Of a stretch of DNA of 64,000 nt, positions 40,536 to 48,983 are shown in pieces. The translations under genes and the position numbers were made by a program. This DNA comes from an uncultured Eubacterium sp. (GTDB lineage Bacteria > Bacillota > Clostridia > Oscillospirales > Acutalibacteraceae), in assembly GCA_934561395.1 (NCBI GenBank), contig CAKTGF010000005.1:1-64000 (forward strand), written 5' to 3'. Position 1 is the first letter of the stretch; every line of letters begins with the position of its first letter. The notes under the pieces are model-generated. The model saw only the letters and a list, made by a program, of their open reading frames with translations. It searched no databases and was not told where the DNA came from.

Positions 40536-41600
40536 ATGCCACTTCAAATAATCAGAAACGACATAACAAAGGTTGCCTGCGGCGCAATAGTTAACGCAGC
40601 AAACAGCACACTGTTAGGCGGCGGAGGCGTTGACGGCGCCATACACAGAGCCGCAGGCAGGGGCTTGCTGGCAGAATGTATAAAGCTTGGCGGCTGCAAG
40701 GTTGGGCAGGCAAAAATCACAAAAGGATATAATCTGCCCTGCAAATATGTTATACATACCGTCGGCCCAAAGTGGAGGGGCGGCAACAACGGCGAGAAAG
40801 AGGCGCTGACAAGCTGCTACAAAAATTCTCTTGCCCTTGCCAAGGAAAACAATTGTGAAACCGTTGCATTTCCTCTTATCTCAAGCGGCGTTTACGGCTA
40901 CCCCATAGGCGAGGCGTTTAAGGTGGCGGTTGACACCGTTGCGGAATTTTTGATGAAAAACGATATGCTGGTGTATATAGTAGTTTATAATAACACCGCA
41001 GTTGCGGCAGGCAGCAGGCTTTTTACTGACATTGCACAGTATATTGACGACAATTATGTTGCAGAACATTCGCCCTACGACAGCAGAAAAATAAACGATT
41101 GCAACGAAAGCATACCGCTGCCGTCCACAAGGTTTTTTGAGAATGAGGATGAAGAAAGCGACTTGCCCGGCAGCTTTTGTTATTCGGTTGTACCGGCCTT
41201 TGAGGACACGGAGGATATTAGGGAAAATCTTGATGATTTTCTTAAAGAAACCATTGACGAAAGCTTTTCGCAAATGCTGCTAAGGCTTATTGACGAGCGT
41301 GGAATAAAGGACAGCGAATGTTACAAAAAGGCGAATATTGACAAACGCTTATTTTCCAAAATCCGTTCAAACCCGTATTACAGACCCACCAAAGCCACAG
41401 TTCTTGCCTTTTGCATTGCACTTGAGCTGCCCCTTGCGCAAACCGAGGAAATGCTGATGAAAGCAGGCTTTGCACTGTCCCACAGCAACAAGTTTGATAT
41501 TATTGTTGAGTATTTTATAAAGCAAAAAAATTATAACATTTTTGAAATTAACGAAGCCTTGTTTGCCTTTGACCAAAATCTTTTGGGCACAATGTATTAA
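40536..41600 (+). CDS. Macro-domain protein with C-terminal HTH-like domain
   Basis: A 354-residue protein. Residues 1-160 are a macro domain, which binds or hydrolyses ADP-ribose compounds: NDITKVACGAIVNAANSTLLGGGGVDGAIH, split here as two motifs (AIVNAANS, GGGGVDGAIHRAAG), and SSGVYGYPIGEA. An acidic linker follows, and the last ~110 residues (ERGIKDSECYKKANIDKR, TKATVLAFCIALELPLAQ, EEMLMKAGFALS) resemble an XRE-like helix-turn-helix without the usual DNA-contact residues. The second ATG is used (GAGG 9 bases before). It may read ADP-ribosylation signals. A VWA gene follows 98 bp on. Confidence 0.85.
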   Translation: MPLQIIRNDITKVACGAIVNAANSTLLGGGGVDGAIHRAAGRGLLAECIKLGGCKVGQAKITKGYNLPCKYVIHTVGPKWRGGNNGEKEALTSCYKNSLALAKENNCETVAFPLISSGVYGYPIGEAFKVAVDTVAEFLMKNDMLVYIVVYNNTAVAAGSRLFTDIAQYIDDNYVAEHSPYDSRKINDCNESIPLPSTRFFENEDEESDLPGSFCYSVVPAFEDTEDIRENLDDFLKETIDESFSQMLLRLIDERGIKDSECYKKANIDKRLFSKIRSNPYYRPTKATVLAFCIALELPLAQTEEMLMKAGFALSHSNKFDIIVEYFIKQKNYNIFEINEALFAFDQNLLGTMY

Positions 41601-41698
41601 GTCGCTTTGCAGGCGACCAAATTAAAAACAAACCTCTGTATAATGAGCTTGTAAGGTTGAAAAGCCTGAACACAAATTCATTTTACGGGGGTTTTTTT

Positions 41699-42352
41699 AT
41701 GAAAAAGACAAATAACAATATTACTGAGCTTGTATTTATTCTTGACCGCTCGGGCTCAATGGGTGGCCTTGAAAGCGACACAATCGGCGGCTTTAACTCG
41801 CTGATTAACAAGCAGAAAAAGCAAGAGGGCAAATGCTATGTTTCTACAGTGCTTTTTGATGACGAATGTAAGGTTATACACGACAGAGTTGAGCTTAAAA
41901 GCGTTAAGCCCATGACCGATAAGGATTATTATGTGCGTGGCTGCACTGCGTTGCTTGACGCAATGGGCGGAGCAATTCATCACATAGCAAACATTCACAA
42001 ATATTCAAGACCCGAGGATGTGCCGGAGCACACCATGTTTGTGATTATGACCGACGGATATGAAAACGCAAGCCGTTTTTACACAAGCGACAGAGTAAAA
42101 GCTATGATTGAGCATGAAAAGGAAAAATACGGCTGGGAATTCCTTTTTATAGGCGCAAATATTGACGCCGTTGAAACTGCAGGTCATTTCGGAATAAACG
42201 AGGACAGAGCGGTTAACTACCATGCAGACAGCCAAGGCACAGGCATTGTATACGACGCAGTTGCAAGCACCATCTGCTGCATGCGTGTGGATGAGCCGAT
42301 TTCCGACGATTGGTGCAGAAGCATTGACGAGGACTACAATAACAGAAAATAA
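41699..42352 (+). CDS. VWA-domain protein
   Basis: A 217-residue von Willebrand factor A domain with an intact metal site: Asp-x-Ser-x-Ser in FILDRSGSMGG, Thr in GCTALLDAMGG, and Asp in VIMTDGYENAS. No signal peptide or membrane helix, so cytoplasmic. It is not close to the TerY-like gene at 28043 beyond the fold. It follows the macro-domain gene; a hairpin (GTCGC...GCGAC) without a U-run lies between, so they may be partly co-transcribed. The ATG at 41699 is used because of the GGGGG stretch before it. Function unknown. Confidence 0.85.
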   Translation: MKKTNNNITELVFILDRSGSMGGLESDTIGGFNSLINKQKKQEGKCYVSTVLFDDECKVIHDRVELKSVKPMTDKDYYVRGCTALLDAMGGAIHHIANIHKYSRPEDVPEHTMFVIMTDGYENASRFYTSDRVKAMIEHEKEKYGWEFLFIGANIDAVETAGHFGINEDRAVNYHADSQGTGIVYDAVASTICCMRVDEPISDDWCRSIDEDYNNRK

Positions 42353-42356
42353 AGTT

Positions 42357-42385
42357 TAAAAAGCCTCCCGGCGGGAGGCTTTTTA
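42357..42385. terminator. Bidirectional terminator
   Basis: AAAAAGCCTCCC-GGC-GGGAGGCTTTTT between the VWA gene and the converging membrane-protein gene. Confidence 0.9.
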
Positions 42386-42392
42386 GATTAAA

Positions 42393-42749
42393 CTATTTTT
42401 CGCTCTTAAGGGCAATATAAGCAGTGTAAAAAACTGCCGGGATTTGTGCCAAAATTCCCACGGCAGTTACCAGCGCCAAAGTAATGGGGAAAAGCACGCA
42501 CAGCATTACTATGCCTGCCTTGTTAAACTGCTTAACCTTTGCAAAGCACACGCAAAAGCCTGTGAAGGAGGCACAGGGCAAGTATGCACAGCCGGCGGCA
42601 ACCGCCAGCTTTTGCCAGGTGCCCCAGCTTACGGTTGACAGCTTTGAGGCCGACACCCCAAACACCAATATTAACGACAGCACCAATAATGTGAAAAACA
42701 TTATTGATACGATTTTTAAATACTTTTTAGAAAATGTTTTTTTATCCAT
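42393..42749 (-). CDS. Small membrane protein of unknown function
   Basis: A 118-residue protein with about three or four hydrophobic helices and a basic start (MDKKTFSKKYLK); it contains six Cys, four of them grouped in the central helices (AGCAYLPCASFTGFCVCF). No family is recognised. The ATG at 42749 is used; another lies 6 codons upstream, and neither has a strong ribosome site. It lies downstream of pyrG on the same strand and may be read through from it. Confidence 0.5.
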   Translation of the reverse strand: MDKKTFSKKYLKIVSIMFFTLLVLSLILVFGVSASKLSTVSWGTWQKLAVAAGCAYLPCASFTGFCVCFAKVKQFNKAGIVMLCVLFPITLALVTAVGILAQIPAVFYTAYIALKSEK

Positions 42750-42770
42750 AACCAAAGAATAACACATAAA

Positions 42771-42796
42771 GGGGACAGTATCAATACTGCCCCCTG
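42771..42796 (-). terminator. Weak terminator after pyrG
   Basis: GGGGACAGTAT and ATACTGCCCCC form a long stem with a CA loop, but only a short U-run (TTTA) follows on the minus strand. Confidence 0.5.
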
Positions 42797-42801
42797 ATTT
42801 T

Positions 42802-44412
42802 TTATTTATTTTTCATTCTTTCCGCAGCGGCGGTAACAAAGCCGTCAAACAAAGGATGAGGCCTGTTGGGTCTGCTTTTAAACTCCGGGTGGAACTGACC
42901 TGCAACAAACCAAGGATGATTTGGTATTTCTACCATTTCAACAATGTGATTGTCGGGAGAGGTGCCGGCAAAAATCATGCCGCCGTCTAAAAGTTGCTGC
43001 CTGTAATCGTTATTAACCTCATATCTGTGGCGGTGGCGCTCATAAATAAGCTCCTCGCCGTAAAGGGCATAGGCTTTTGACTCCTTATTAAGAAGGCAGG
43101 GATATTGACCCAAGCGCATTGTGCCGCCCATATCGGTAACTGTTTTTTGCTCGGGCAAAATATCAATAACCGGGTATGGGGTGTTGGGGTTAATTTCTGC
43201 CGAATTGGCATTTTCAAGGCCCAAAACATTCCTTGCAAATTCAATAATTGCAATTTGCATGCCAAGGCAGATACCAAGGTAAGGGATACCCCTTGTTCTT
43301 GCAAAATTACAAGCCTTGATTTTACCCTCAATTCCCCTTGAACCAAAGCCGCCGGGAACCAAAATACCGTCCATATCCCCAAGGATTTTTTCAATATCAA
43401 CATCGTCACCCTCAAGGCTTTCGCTGTCAATCCAGTTAATATCAACCGCACTGCGTGTGGAAATGCCGCCGTGCTTTAACGCCTCGTTAACGGAAATGTA
43501 AGAATCGTGCAGCTCAACATACTTGCCAACCATGGCAATTTTAACAGTTTGCACAGGGTTACGCAGAGCCTCAAGCATAGCCTCCCAGTCGCTTAAATCC
43601 TGCTTTGGTGCGCTGATACCCAGCTTTTTCAAAACAACCTCGTCCATTCTTTGTTCCTTAAGCATCATGGGTACGGCATAAAGAATGTCGCAGTTGTTAT
43701 TTTCAATTACGCATTCCGTTTCAACATTACAGAAAAGCGAAATTTTACGCTTAATATCGTCAGTTAGGGGGTGCTCAGTTCTGCAAACGATAATATCGGG
43801 GTAAATGCCCAGTGAAAGCATTTCCTTAACAGAGTGCTGGGTGGGCTTTGACTTAAGTTCGTCAGACGCTGCAAGATAAGGCACCAATGTAACATGAACA
43901 AAAAGGCAATTTTCTCTGCCAACCTCAAGGGCAAACTGACGTATAGCCTCCAAAAACGGCTGCGACTCAATATCGCCGACGGTTCCGCCGATTTCAACAA
44001 GGCAAACATCCGCACCTGTTTCCTCATTCCTTTTAATATACTTTTTAATTTCATTTGTAACATGGGGAATAATTTGAATTGTTTGACCGCCGTAAACTCC
44101 CTTACGCTCATCGCTGATAACCTTCCAATAAACCCTGCCCGAGGTAAGGTTTGAATTTTTAGAAAGCGATTCATCAATAAATCTTTCATAGTGACCTAAA
44201 TCAAGGTCGGTTTCGGCGCCGTCGTCAGTAACAAAAACCTCTCCGTGCTGCACCGGGTTCATTGTTCCCGGGTCAACATTAAGATACGGGTCAAGCTTTT
44301 GAGCCGTAACTTTTAAGCCACGAGATTTAAGAAGTCTGCCAAGGGAAGCCGCAGTAATACCCTTGCCAAGGCCGGAAACAACACCGCCGGTAATAAAAAT
44401 ATACTTTGCCAT
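42802..44412 (-). CDS. pyrG: CTP synthase
   Basis: Makes CTP from UTP, ATP and glutamine. The 536-residue protein has the N-terminal synthase domain (KYIFITGGVVSGLGKGITAAS, KLDPYLNVDPGTMNP) and a C-terminal glutamine amidotransferase with the catalytic Cys in GICLGMQ and the His-x-Glu in FHPEFKSRP. Length matches bacterial PyrG. The gene has its own promoter, and a terminator-like hairpin lies in its leader, so expression is probably controlled by attenuation. Confidence 0.98.
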   Translation of the reverse strand: MAKYIFITGGVVSGLGKGITAASLGRLLKSRGLKVTAQKLDPYLNVDPGTMNPVQHGEVFVTDDGAETDLDLGHYERFIDESLSKNSNLTSGRVYWKVISDERKGVYGGQTIQIIPHVTNEIKKYIKRNEETGADVCLVEIGGTVGDIESQPFLEAIRQFALEVGRENCLFVHVTLVPYLAASDELKSKPTQHSVKEMLSLGIYPDIIVCRTEHPLTDDIKRKISLFCNVETECVIENNNCDILYAVPMMLKEQRMDEVVLKKLGISAPKQDLSDWEAMLEALRNPVQTVKIAMVGKYVELHDSYISVNEALKHGGISTRSAVDINWIDSESLEGDDVDIEKILGDMDGILVPGGFGSRGIEGKIKACNFARTRGIPYLGICLGMQIAIIEFARNVLGLENANSAEINPNTPYPVIDILPEQKTVTDMGGTMRLGQYPCLLNKESKAYALYGEELIYERHRHRYEVNNDYRQQLLDGGMIFAGTSPDNHIVEMVEIPNHPWFVAGQFHPEFKSRPNRPHPLFDGFVTAAAERMKNK

Positions 44413-44430
44413 AGTTCCTTTCCTCCTAAA

Positions 44431-44465
44431 AAAGATAAAACGGCTGTACGTGCTCGCACAACCGT
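44431..44465 (-). terminator. Leader terminator (attenuator) of pyrG
   Basis: On the minus strand ACGGTTGTGC pairs, with two G-U pairs, with GTACAGCCGT (44440-44465), followed by TTTATCTTTTTT. It lies between the pyrG promoter and its ribosome site. In Bacillus, pyrG leaders use such a terminator with slippage at a 5' GGG start; no such start is evident here. Confidence 0.6.
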
Positions 44466-44477
44466 CTGTACTTACAT

Positions 44478-44506
44478 ATTATACAGCATCGTTTTTTGTA
44501 AATCAA
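44478..44506 (-). promoter_or_regulatory. Promoter of pyrG
   Basis: TTGATT (44501-44506) and TATAAT (44478-44483) are 17 bp apart on the minus strand. Confidence 0.75.
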
Positions 44507-44529
44507 TACCGTTTTTTAAAATTTCCTGT

Positions 44530-45993
44530 TTATTTTCGCTTATTGTCACTGGTTACCCTTACGCCCAGCTTTTTAAGCAGCTTTAAATCCACCTCAGAAA
44601 GCATAACGGATGCGTGCATTTCGGTATTAACAAGCTTTGGCAGCTGTTCAAGGGCAAGTGCGGCGTTTTTATCCGTAACGGCTGAAATTGAAAGAGCAAT
44701 CAGCACCTCGTCTGTATGCAAACGGGGGTTTTTGTTTTTCAAATAATCAACCTTTAGGTTTTGAATGGGAATGATAACCTCCGGCAAAATAAGAAGAATA
44801 CTGTCGTCAATACCTGCAAGGTGTTTTAACGCATTAAGCAGCATTGCCGAAGCGCAACCCAAAAGCTTTGATGTTTTGCCTGTGATAATATTGCCGTCAT
44901 TAAGCTCAATTGCGGCAGCAGGCTCCCCTGTTTGCTCGCTGAGCATGCTTGCTGCGGCGGTGCAGGCTCTGTCGTTAACGGTAATGCCTGCCTGGTTCAT
45001 AAGCAGTTCAAGCTTGTAAACCTCGTCGGCATTGTTTGCGCCCTTTGCCGCCTGGCACAAAGCGTTAAAATAGCGCCTGATAATCTCCTGATTTGAAGCG
45101 TCGCTGCAGGCCTTATCATCGCAAATGCAGTTGCCTGCCATATTAACGCCCATATCCGTGGGGGATTTATAGGGGCACTGACCGTAAATTTTATCAAATG
45201 TAGCCTTTAAAACAGGGAAAATTTCAACATCACGGTTATAGTTAACCGTTGTTTCGCCGTAGGCGTCAAGGTGCCACGGGTCAATCATATTAACATCGTT
45301 TAAATCGGCTGTTGCAGCCTCGTATGCCATATTAACCGGGTGGCGCAGGGGCAAATTCCAAATGGGGAAGGTTTCAAACTTTGCGTAGCCTGCCTTAATG
45401 CCCCTTTTGTTTTCGTGATAAAGCTGTGACAGGCAGGTTGCCATTTTTCCGCTGCCCGGGCCCGGTGCGGTAATAACCACCAGCCTGCGGCTTGTTTCGA
45501 TATAATCGTTTTTGCCGTAGCCGTCGTCGCTGACAATTTTTGCAATGTTTGAGGGGTAGCCTTCAATTGTGTAGTGGTGGTAAACAGGGTAGCCCATTTT
45601 TTTAAGGCGTTCCTCAAAGGCAACCACCTTGGGGCTTGATGCATAACGGGTTAAAACCACGCTGCCCACCATGAGGCCCACGCCTGTAAATTCGTTAATA
45701 AGTCTTACAACGTCATCGTCATAGGTAATGCCAAGGTCGCCCCTGAGCTTTGCCTTTTCAATATCCTCTGTACTGATAACCACAACAATCTCTGCCTCGT
45801 CCTTAAGCTGAAGCAACATTCTCAGCTTGCTGTCAGGCAAAAAGCCCGGCAAAACACGAGAGGCGTGAAAATCATCAAATAGCTTGCCGCCGAATTCAAG
45901 ATAAAGTTTACCGCCGAACTCGTTTATTCTTTCACGAATATGGCTTGATTGCATAGAAATGTATTTGTCGTTATCAAAACCAATTTTATACAT
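44530..45993 (-). CDS. DUF1846 (UPF0371) protein
   Basis: A 487-residue member of the DUF1846 family: starts MYKIGFDNDKYISMQSSHI, then FGGKLFDDFHASRVLPGF, VVITAPGPGSGKMATCLSQ (a P-loop-like GPGSGK) and LRHPVNMAYEAATADL. Family members are common in Firmicutes and Actinobacteria; structures are known but the reaction is not, though a nucleotide-binding role is likely from the glycine-rich motif. The ATG at 45993 follows AGAGGATATAAGA; an earlier ATG is less well placed. It stands alone with its own promoter. Confidence 0.92.
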   Translation of the reverse strand: MYKIGFDNDKYISMQSSHIRERINEFGGKLYLEFGGKLFDDFHASRVLPGFLPDSKLRMLLQLKDEAEIVVVISTEDIEKAKLRGDLGITYDDDVVRLINEFTGVGLMVGSVVLTRYASSPKVVAFEERLKKMGYPVYHHYTIEGYPSNIAKIVSDDGYGKNDYIETSRRLVVITAPGPGSGKMATCLSQLYHENKRGIKAGYAKFETFPIWNLPLRHPVNMAYEAATADLNDVNMIDPWHLDAYGETTVNYNRDVEIFPVLKATFDKIYGQCPYKSPTDMGVNMAGNCICDDKACSDASNQEIIRRYFNALCQAAKGANNADEVYKLELLMNQAGITVNDRACTAAASMLSEQTGEPAAAIELNDGNIITGKTSKLLGCASAMLLNALKHLAGIDDSILLILPEVIIPIQNLKVDYLKNKNPRLHTDEVLIALSISAVTDKNAALALEQLPKLVNTEMHASVMLSEVDLKLLKKLGVRVTSDNKRK

Positions 45994-46031
45994 TCTTATA
46001 TCCTCTTTCATCAAAAAATAAAACCTTATCT

Positions 46032-46060
46032 ATTGTAGCATTTTATTATACCCATTGCAA
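46032..46060 (-). promoter_or_regulatory. Promoter of the DUF1846 gene
   Basis: TTGCAA (46055-46060) and TACAAT (46032-46037) are 17 bp apart on the minus strand. Confidence 0.65.
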
Positions 46061-46084
46061 ACCTTTTTCTGCCCAAAGCAATAA

Positions 46085-46110
46085 AAAGGAGCCGTAAACA
46101 CGGCTCCCTT
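46085..46110 (-). terminator. Terminator after the transporter/membrane-protein pair
   Basis: GGAGCCGT (46088-46095) pairs with ACGGCTCC (46100-46107), followed on the minus strand by TTTTTAT. Confidence 0.8.
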
Positions 46111-46127
46111 AAAGATTATCTATTATA

Positions 46128-47255
46128 TTATTTTTCGCTCTCGCTGTTACTTTTATCCGATGCAGATTTAGCAGCGTCAAAATCAGCCTTTTGCTGCATA
46201 ATAGCCTCGGTGGTTACCTGGCTGTCGCCGTTGCCGATTTCATAAAGAGCGGAGGTGTCGGTATTTGTGTTGTCAACATACCAGCTATTGCCGATTTTAA
46301 CAACATAAACCGTTACCTTTGCAACCTCGTCCTTGCCGTTTGCCTTAACTGAAACGGTACACTGAGTTACAGCGCTTATATCCTTTGAAAAATCAAGGTT
46401 TTTATAAGCGTTAATATAATTTGTTTTGGTGTTCTTTTCTGCCTCTTTCTTAATGAACAAAATCTTCTTTTCGTATTTTGTATCCTCAAGCTTAAAGGCG
46501 TCTGCCTGAGCGGTTGCAATCTCTTCGTTTGCAACATTGGCAATTCTGTCGGTATAGTCGGCAATATACTTTGTATATTCGTCGCCGCTAAGCTCCTTTT
46601 CATCAACAACCTCGGCAGTGAGCTTGTAATCGTTGCCGAAAATTTGCTGATAAATACCTGTTGTTTCAGGAACAAGGATTGTAACCTTATCGTCCGCAAT
46701 TTTTTCCTTTGTACCTGTAAGGAGCTGACCGTATGTTCCTACATTTGATTCAAATACGGAGAACATAAATTCCGTATCCATATAATCGTCGCCGTAAATT
46801 TCCGCTCTCTTATCCTTAAGCATTGCAAAATATGCCTTGTAGAAAGCGTCATAATTATCAAGGCCGTATTGGTCAACAAGCTGAACATAGTAATCAAACA
46901 TTGTGTTGTAAAGGAGATTTGATTTTTCATCCTCCTCTGCATTACCTGTTCCTACGAAATCAGCCTTTTTAGCGTCGTCGCCGTCGTTAACATACGGTGC
47001 CATATAAGCGTCGATAATAAAATCGCCGTATTTTTGGTTCTTTGAAACCAATGTGTTTTTGTATGCGTTGTAGCCATCGCCGTTTTGAACGATTGTGTCA
47101 ACATAGCTTTTGGCAACCTTATCAGGAGAAAATGCAGTATATCTTGTTGTTACTGCAAAAATTGTAAGTAACACAAGAATAACGGCAACTATGACACCTG
47201 AAAAAATTGCATATAAAACGGGACGAAAGCCCTTCTTTTCTTTTGTTTCAGCCAT
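46128..47255 (-). CDS. Membrane-anchored protein of unknown function, distantly like the 23799-26317 paralogues
   Basis: A 375-residue protein with a short cytoplasmic start, one membrane helix (about 14-34) and a large acidic exported domain starting SPDKVAKSYVDTIVQNGDG. Its C-terminal strand VTVYVVKIGNSWYVDN matches the VxVYVVKxGxxW motif of the three paralogues in the TerY-P-like operon, and SPDKVAKSYVDTIV matches their TPEKTVEKYMNAIV. It is read together with the transporter gene 12 bp upstream, so it may modify or sense something linked to that transporter. Function unknown. Confidence 0.65.
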   Translation of the reverse strand: MAETKEKKGFRPVLYAIFSGVIVAVILVLLTIFAVTTRYTAFSPDKVAKSYVDTIVQNGDGYNAYKNTLVSKNQKYGDFIIDAYMAPYVNDGDDAKKADFVGTGNAEEDEKSNLLYNTMFDYYVQLVDQYGLDNYDAFYKAYFAMLKDKRAEIYGDDYMDTEFMFSVFESNVGTYGQLLTGTKEKIADDKVTILVPETTGIYQQIFGNDYKLTAEVVDEKELSGDEYTKYIADYTDRIANVANEEIATAQADAFKLEDTKYEKKILFIKKEAEKNTKTNYINAYKNLDFSKDISAVTQCTVSVKANGKDEVAKVTVYVVKIGNSWYVDNTNTDTSALYEIGNGDSQVTTEAIMQQKADFDAAKSASDKSNSESEK

Positions 47256-47267
47256 AGTTACACCCCC

Positions 47268-48833
47268 TTATTCCGCAATGTCTTCATCGACAGCGGTGTT
47301 TTCCTCAACCTGTGAGTTCATGCTCTCGCCGGCCTCAAGCGCTGCGCCCTCAGCCTCTGCAGCACGCCTCTTGGCAAGCTCTGCGGTAATTCTTTCCTTC
47401 TTTTCGCCAACCATATCGTAGAACAAAATAGGTACGAACTGAAGAATTACAAACACTGCAGGGATGATTGTGTAAATTGCAAGGAATTTGTTAAGTGTAG
47501 CGTCTGTTTGTGTTGCATAAGCAACGCTGGGGTTTGTTGAGAACTGATATTTACTCCAGGTGTAAACAAGCATGGGAGCAAGCCACTTTGTACCTGCGGA
47601 GGCAATCTTTGAGAAAAGACCGTAGCCGGCATAAGCAAGGCCCTCCTGGCGCTTACCTGTTTTGTATTCCATTTCATCAATACAATCGGCAATCATAATG
47701 TTTGGTGTAACATTTGTGTTACCGTGCTGAATGCCGCAGAAGAAATTGAGGATAAGGAACGGAACAATAAGCGTTGAATTAAAGCCGATTCCCTTTGAAA
47801 CAAGGAACAAAATTGCCATTGCCGAAGCACCGTAAACGCAGAACATAATGTATGTTTGCTTAGTTGAGAACTTCTTTAAAACAAAGTTAACAAGAAGTGT
47901 GCCCACAGCGGTGCCGATGCCCATGGGCAGCATAAGAGCAAGCTTTAAGCCCTTTGAGCCGAGAAGATAAACGGCGATGTAAAGTGATACTGTTCCGTAA
48001 ACGCCACGACCAAAACCGCAAAGCTTTGTTAATGAAACCATAAGAAGGTTTTTGTTTGTGAAAACAAGCTTGATTGACTCTGCAAGAGAAACTTTCTCGT
48101 TTGTGTAAGGAACACGCTCTTTGTTGTTTGCAAAGAATATCATTACAAAAATAACCATACCCAATGCACAAATAGCGGTTGAAATGATAAGGTCAATACC
48201 CTGACCCTCTGCGTTTTTGTATTGCTGCTTGCCCATAAGCGCTTTCATAATAGCAGGCACAACAATAATAACAACCTGACCGCCTGACTGACCTACCGAA
48301 CGAAGGAATGATGCAATTGATATAGCAGTTGACCTTTCCTTAGGGTTCGGGGAGCAAAGTGCGCCGAAGCAGTTTGACGGAGATTCTACCGCACAGGAAA
48401 TTGCGGTGTAAAGTGAATAAATAACAAACATCCAAATGGTAGCAACCGCAAATGAGCCTGTATCAGGTGCAACAAACACAAGCATTGAAACAATTGCAAG
48501 CGGAATTGCGCCAAAGCCAACCCATGGCTTAACCTTACCAAGAGGAGTTTTTGTTCGGTCAACGAGCATACCGATTACAAGCTCACAGACAGCGCCTACA
48601 AAACCGGCAACACCGAAAACGGTGGAAACCATAAGTGCAAGCTGTGTTGAATCAAAGCCCTTGCCCTTGAATGCGAAGTCGGCAAAGAAGGTCATTGTGT
48701 AGTCGGGCATCCATCCTGTAAGGAGGGCTACGCCGAAAAGTCCCACACCAAAGGTGACTATCTCAGACGGCTTCATGTACTTCTTTTCTGCCGATGCAGC
48801 TGAACCTGCAACAGCAGTAGCATTTTTTGCCAT
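47268..48833 (-). CDS. GPH-family sugar:cation symporter
   Basis: A 521-residue, 12-helix transporter of the GPH/MelB group: CELVIGMLVDRTKTPLGKVKPW gives the cation-site Asp and the GKxxPW motif, and the central loop and IGTAVGTLLVNFVLKKF follow the family. An acidic C-terminal tail (ENTAVDEDIAE) is extra. It differs clearly from the GPH protein of the SQ operon. No sugar enzyme lies nearby, so its substrate is open. It is co-transcribed with the membrane-anchored protein gene downstream. Confidence 0.85.
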   Translation of the reverse strand: MAKNATAVAGSAASAEKKYMKPSEIVTFGVGLFGVALLTGWMPDYTMTFFADFAFKGKGFDSTQLALMVSTVFGVAGFVGAVCELVIGMLVDRTKTPLGKVKPWVGFGAIPLAIVSMLVFVAPDTGSFAVATIWMFVIYSLYTAISCAVESPSNCFGALCSPNPKERSTAISIASFLRSVGQSGGQVVIIVVPAIMKALMGKQQYKNAEGQGIDLIISTAICALGMVIFVMIFFANNKERVPYTNEKVSLAESIKLVFTNKNLLMVSLTKLCGFGRGVYGTVSLYIAVYLLGSKGLKLALMLPMGIGTAVGTLLVNFVLKKFSTKQTYIMFCVYGASAMAILFLVSKGIGFNSTLIVPFLILNFFCGIQHGNTNVTPNIMIADCIDEMEYKTGKRQEGLAYAGYGLFSKIASAGTKWLAPMLVYTWSKYQFSTNPSVAYATQTDATLNKFLAIYTIIPAVFVILQFVPILFYDMVGEKKERITAELAKRRAAEAEGAALEAGESMNSQVEENTAVDEDIAE

Positions 48834-48875
48834 AAAGAAACCCCTTTTCTAAAATAAAATAAATATTACCAAAAC

Positions 48876-48904
48876 ATTATAGCAAATAACATCTTTTATT
48901 ACAA
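48876..48904 (-). promoter_or_regulatory. Promoter of the second GPH transporter
   Basis: TTGTAA (48899-48904) and TATAAT (48876-48881) are 17 bp apart on the minus strand. Confidence 0.65.
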
Positions 48905-48983
48905 CAGACAATTTAACTTAATTTTAACATATATAACATAATGTAAGTTGTAGGCATTCACAAATGAGCGCCAAAAGTGCCTC

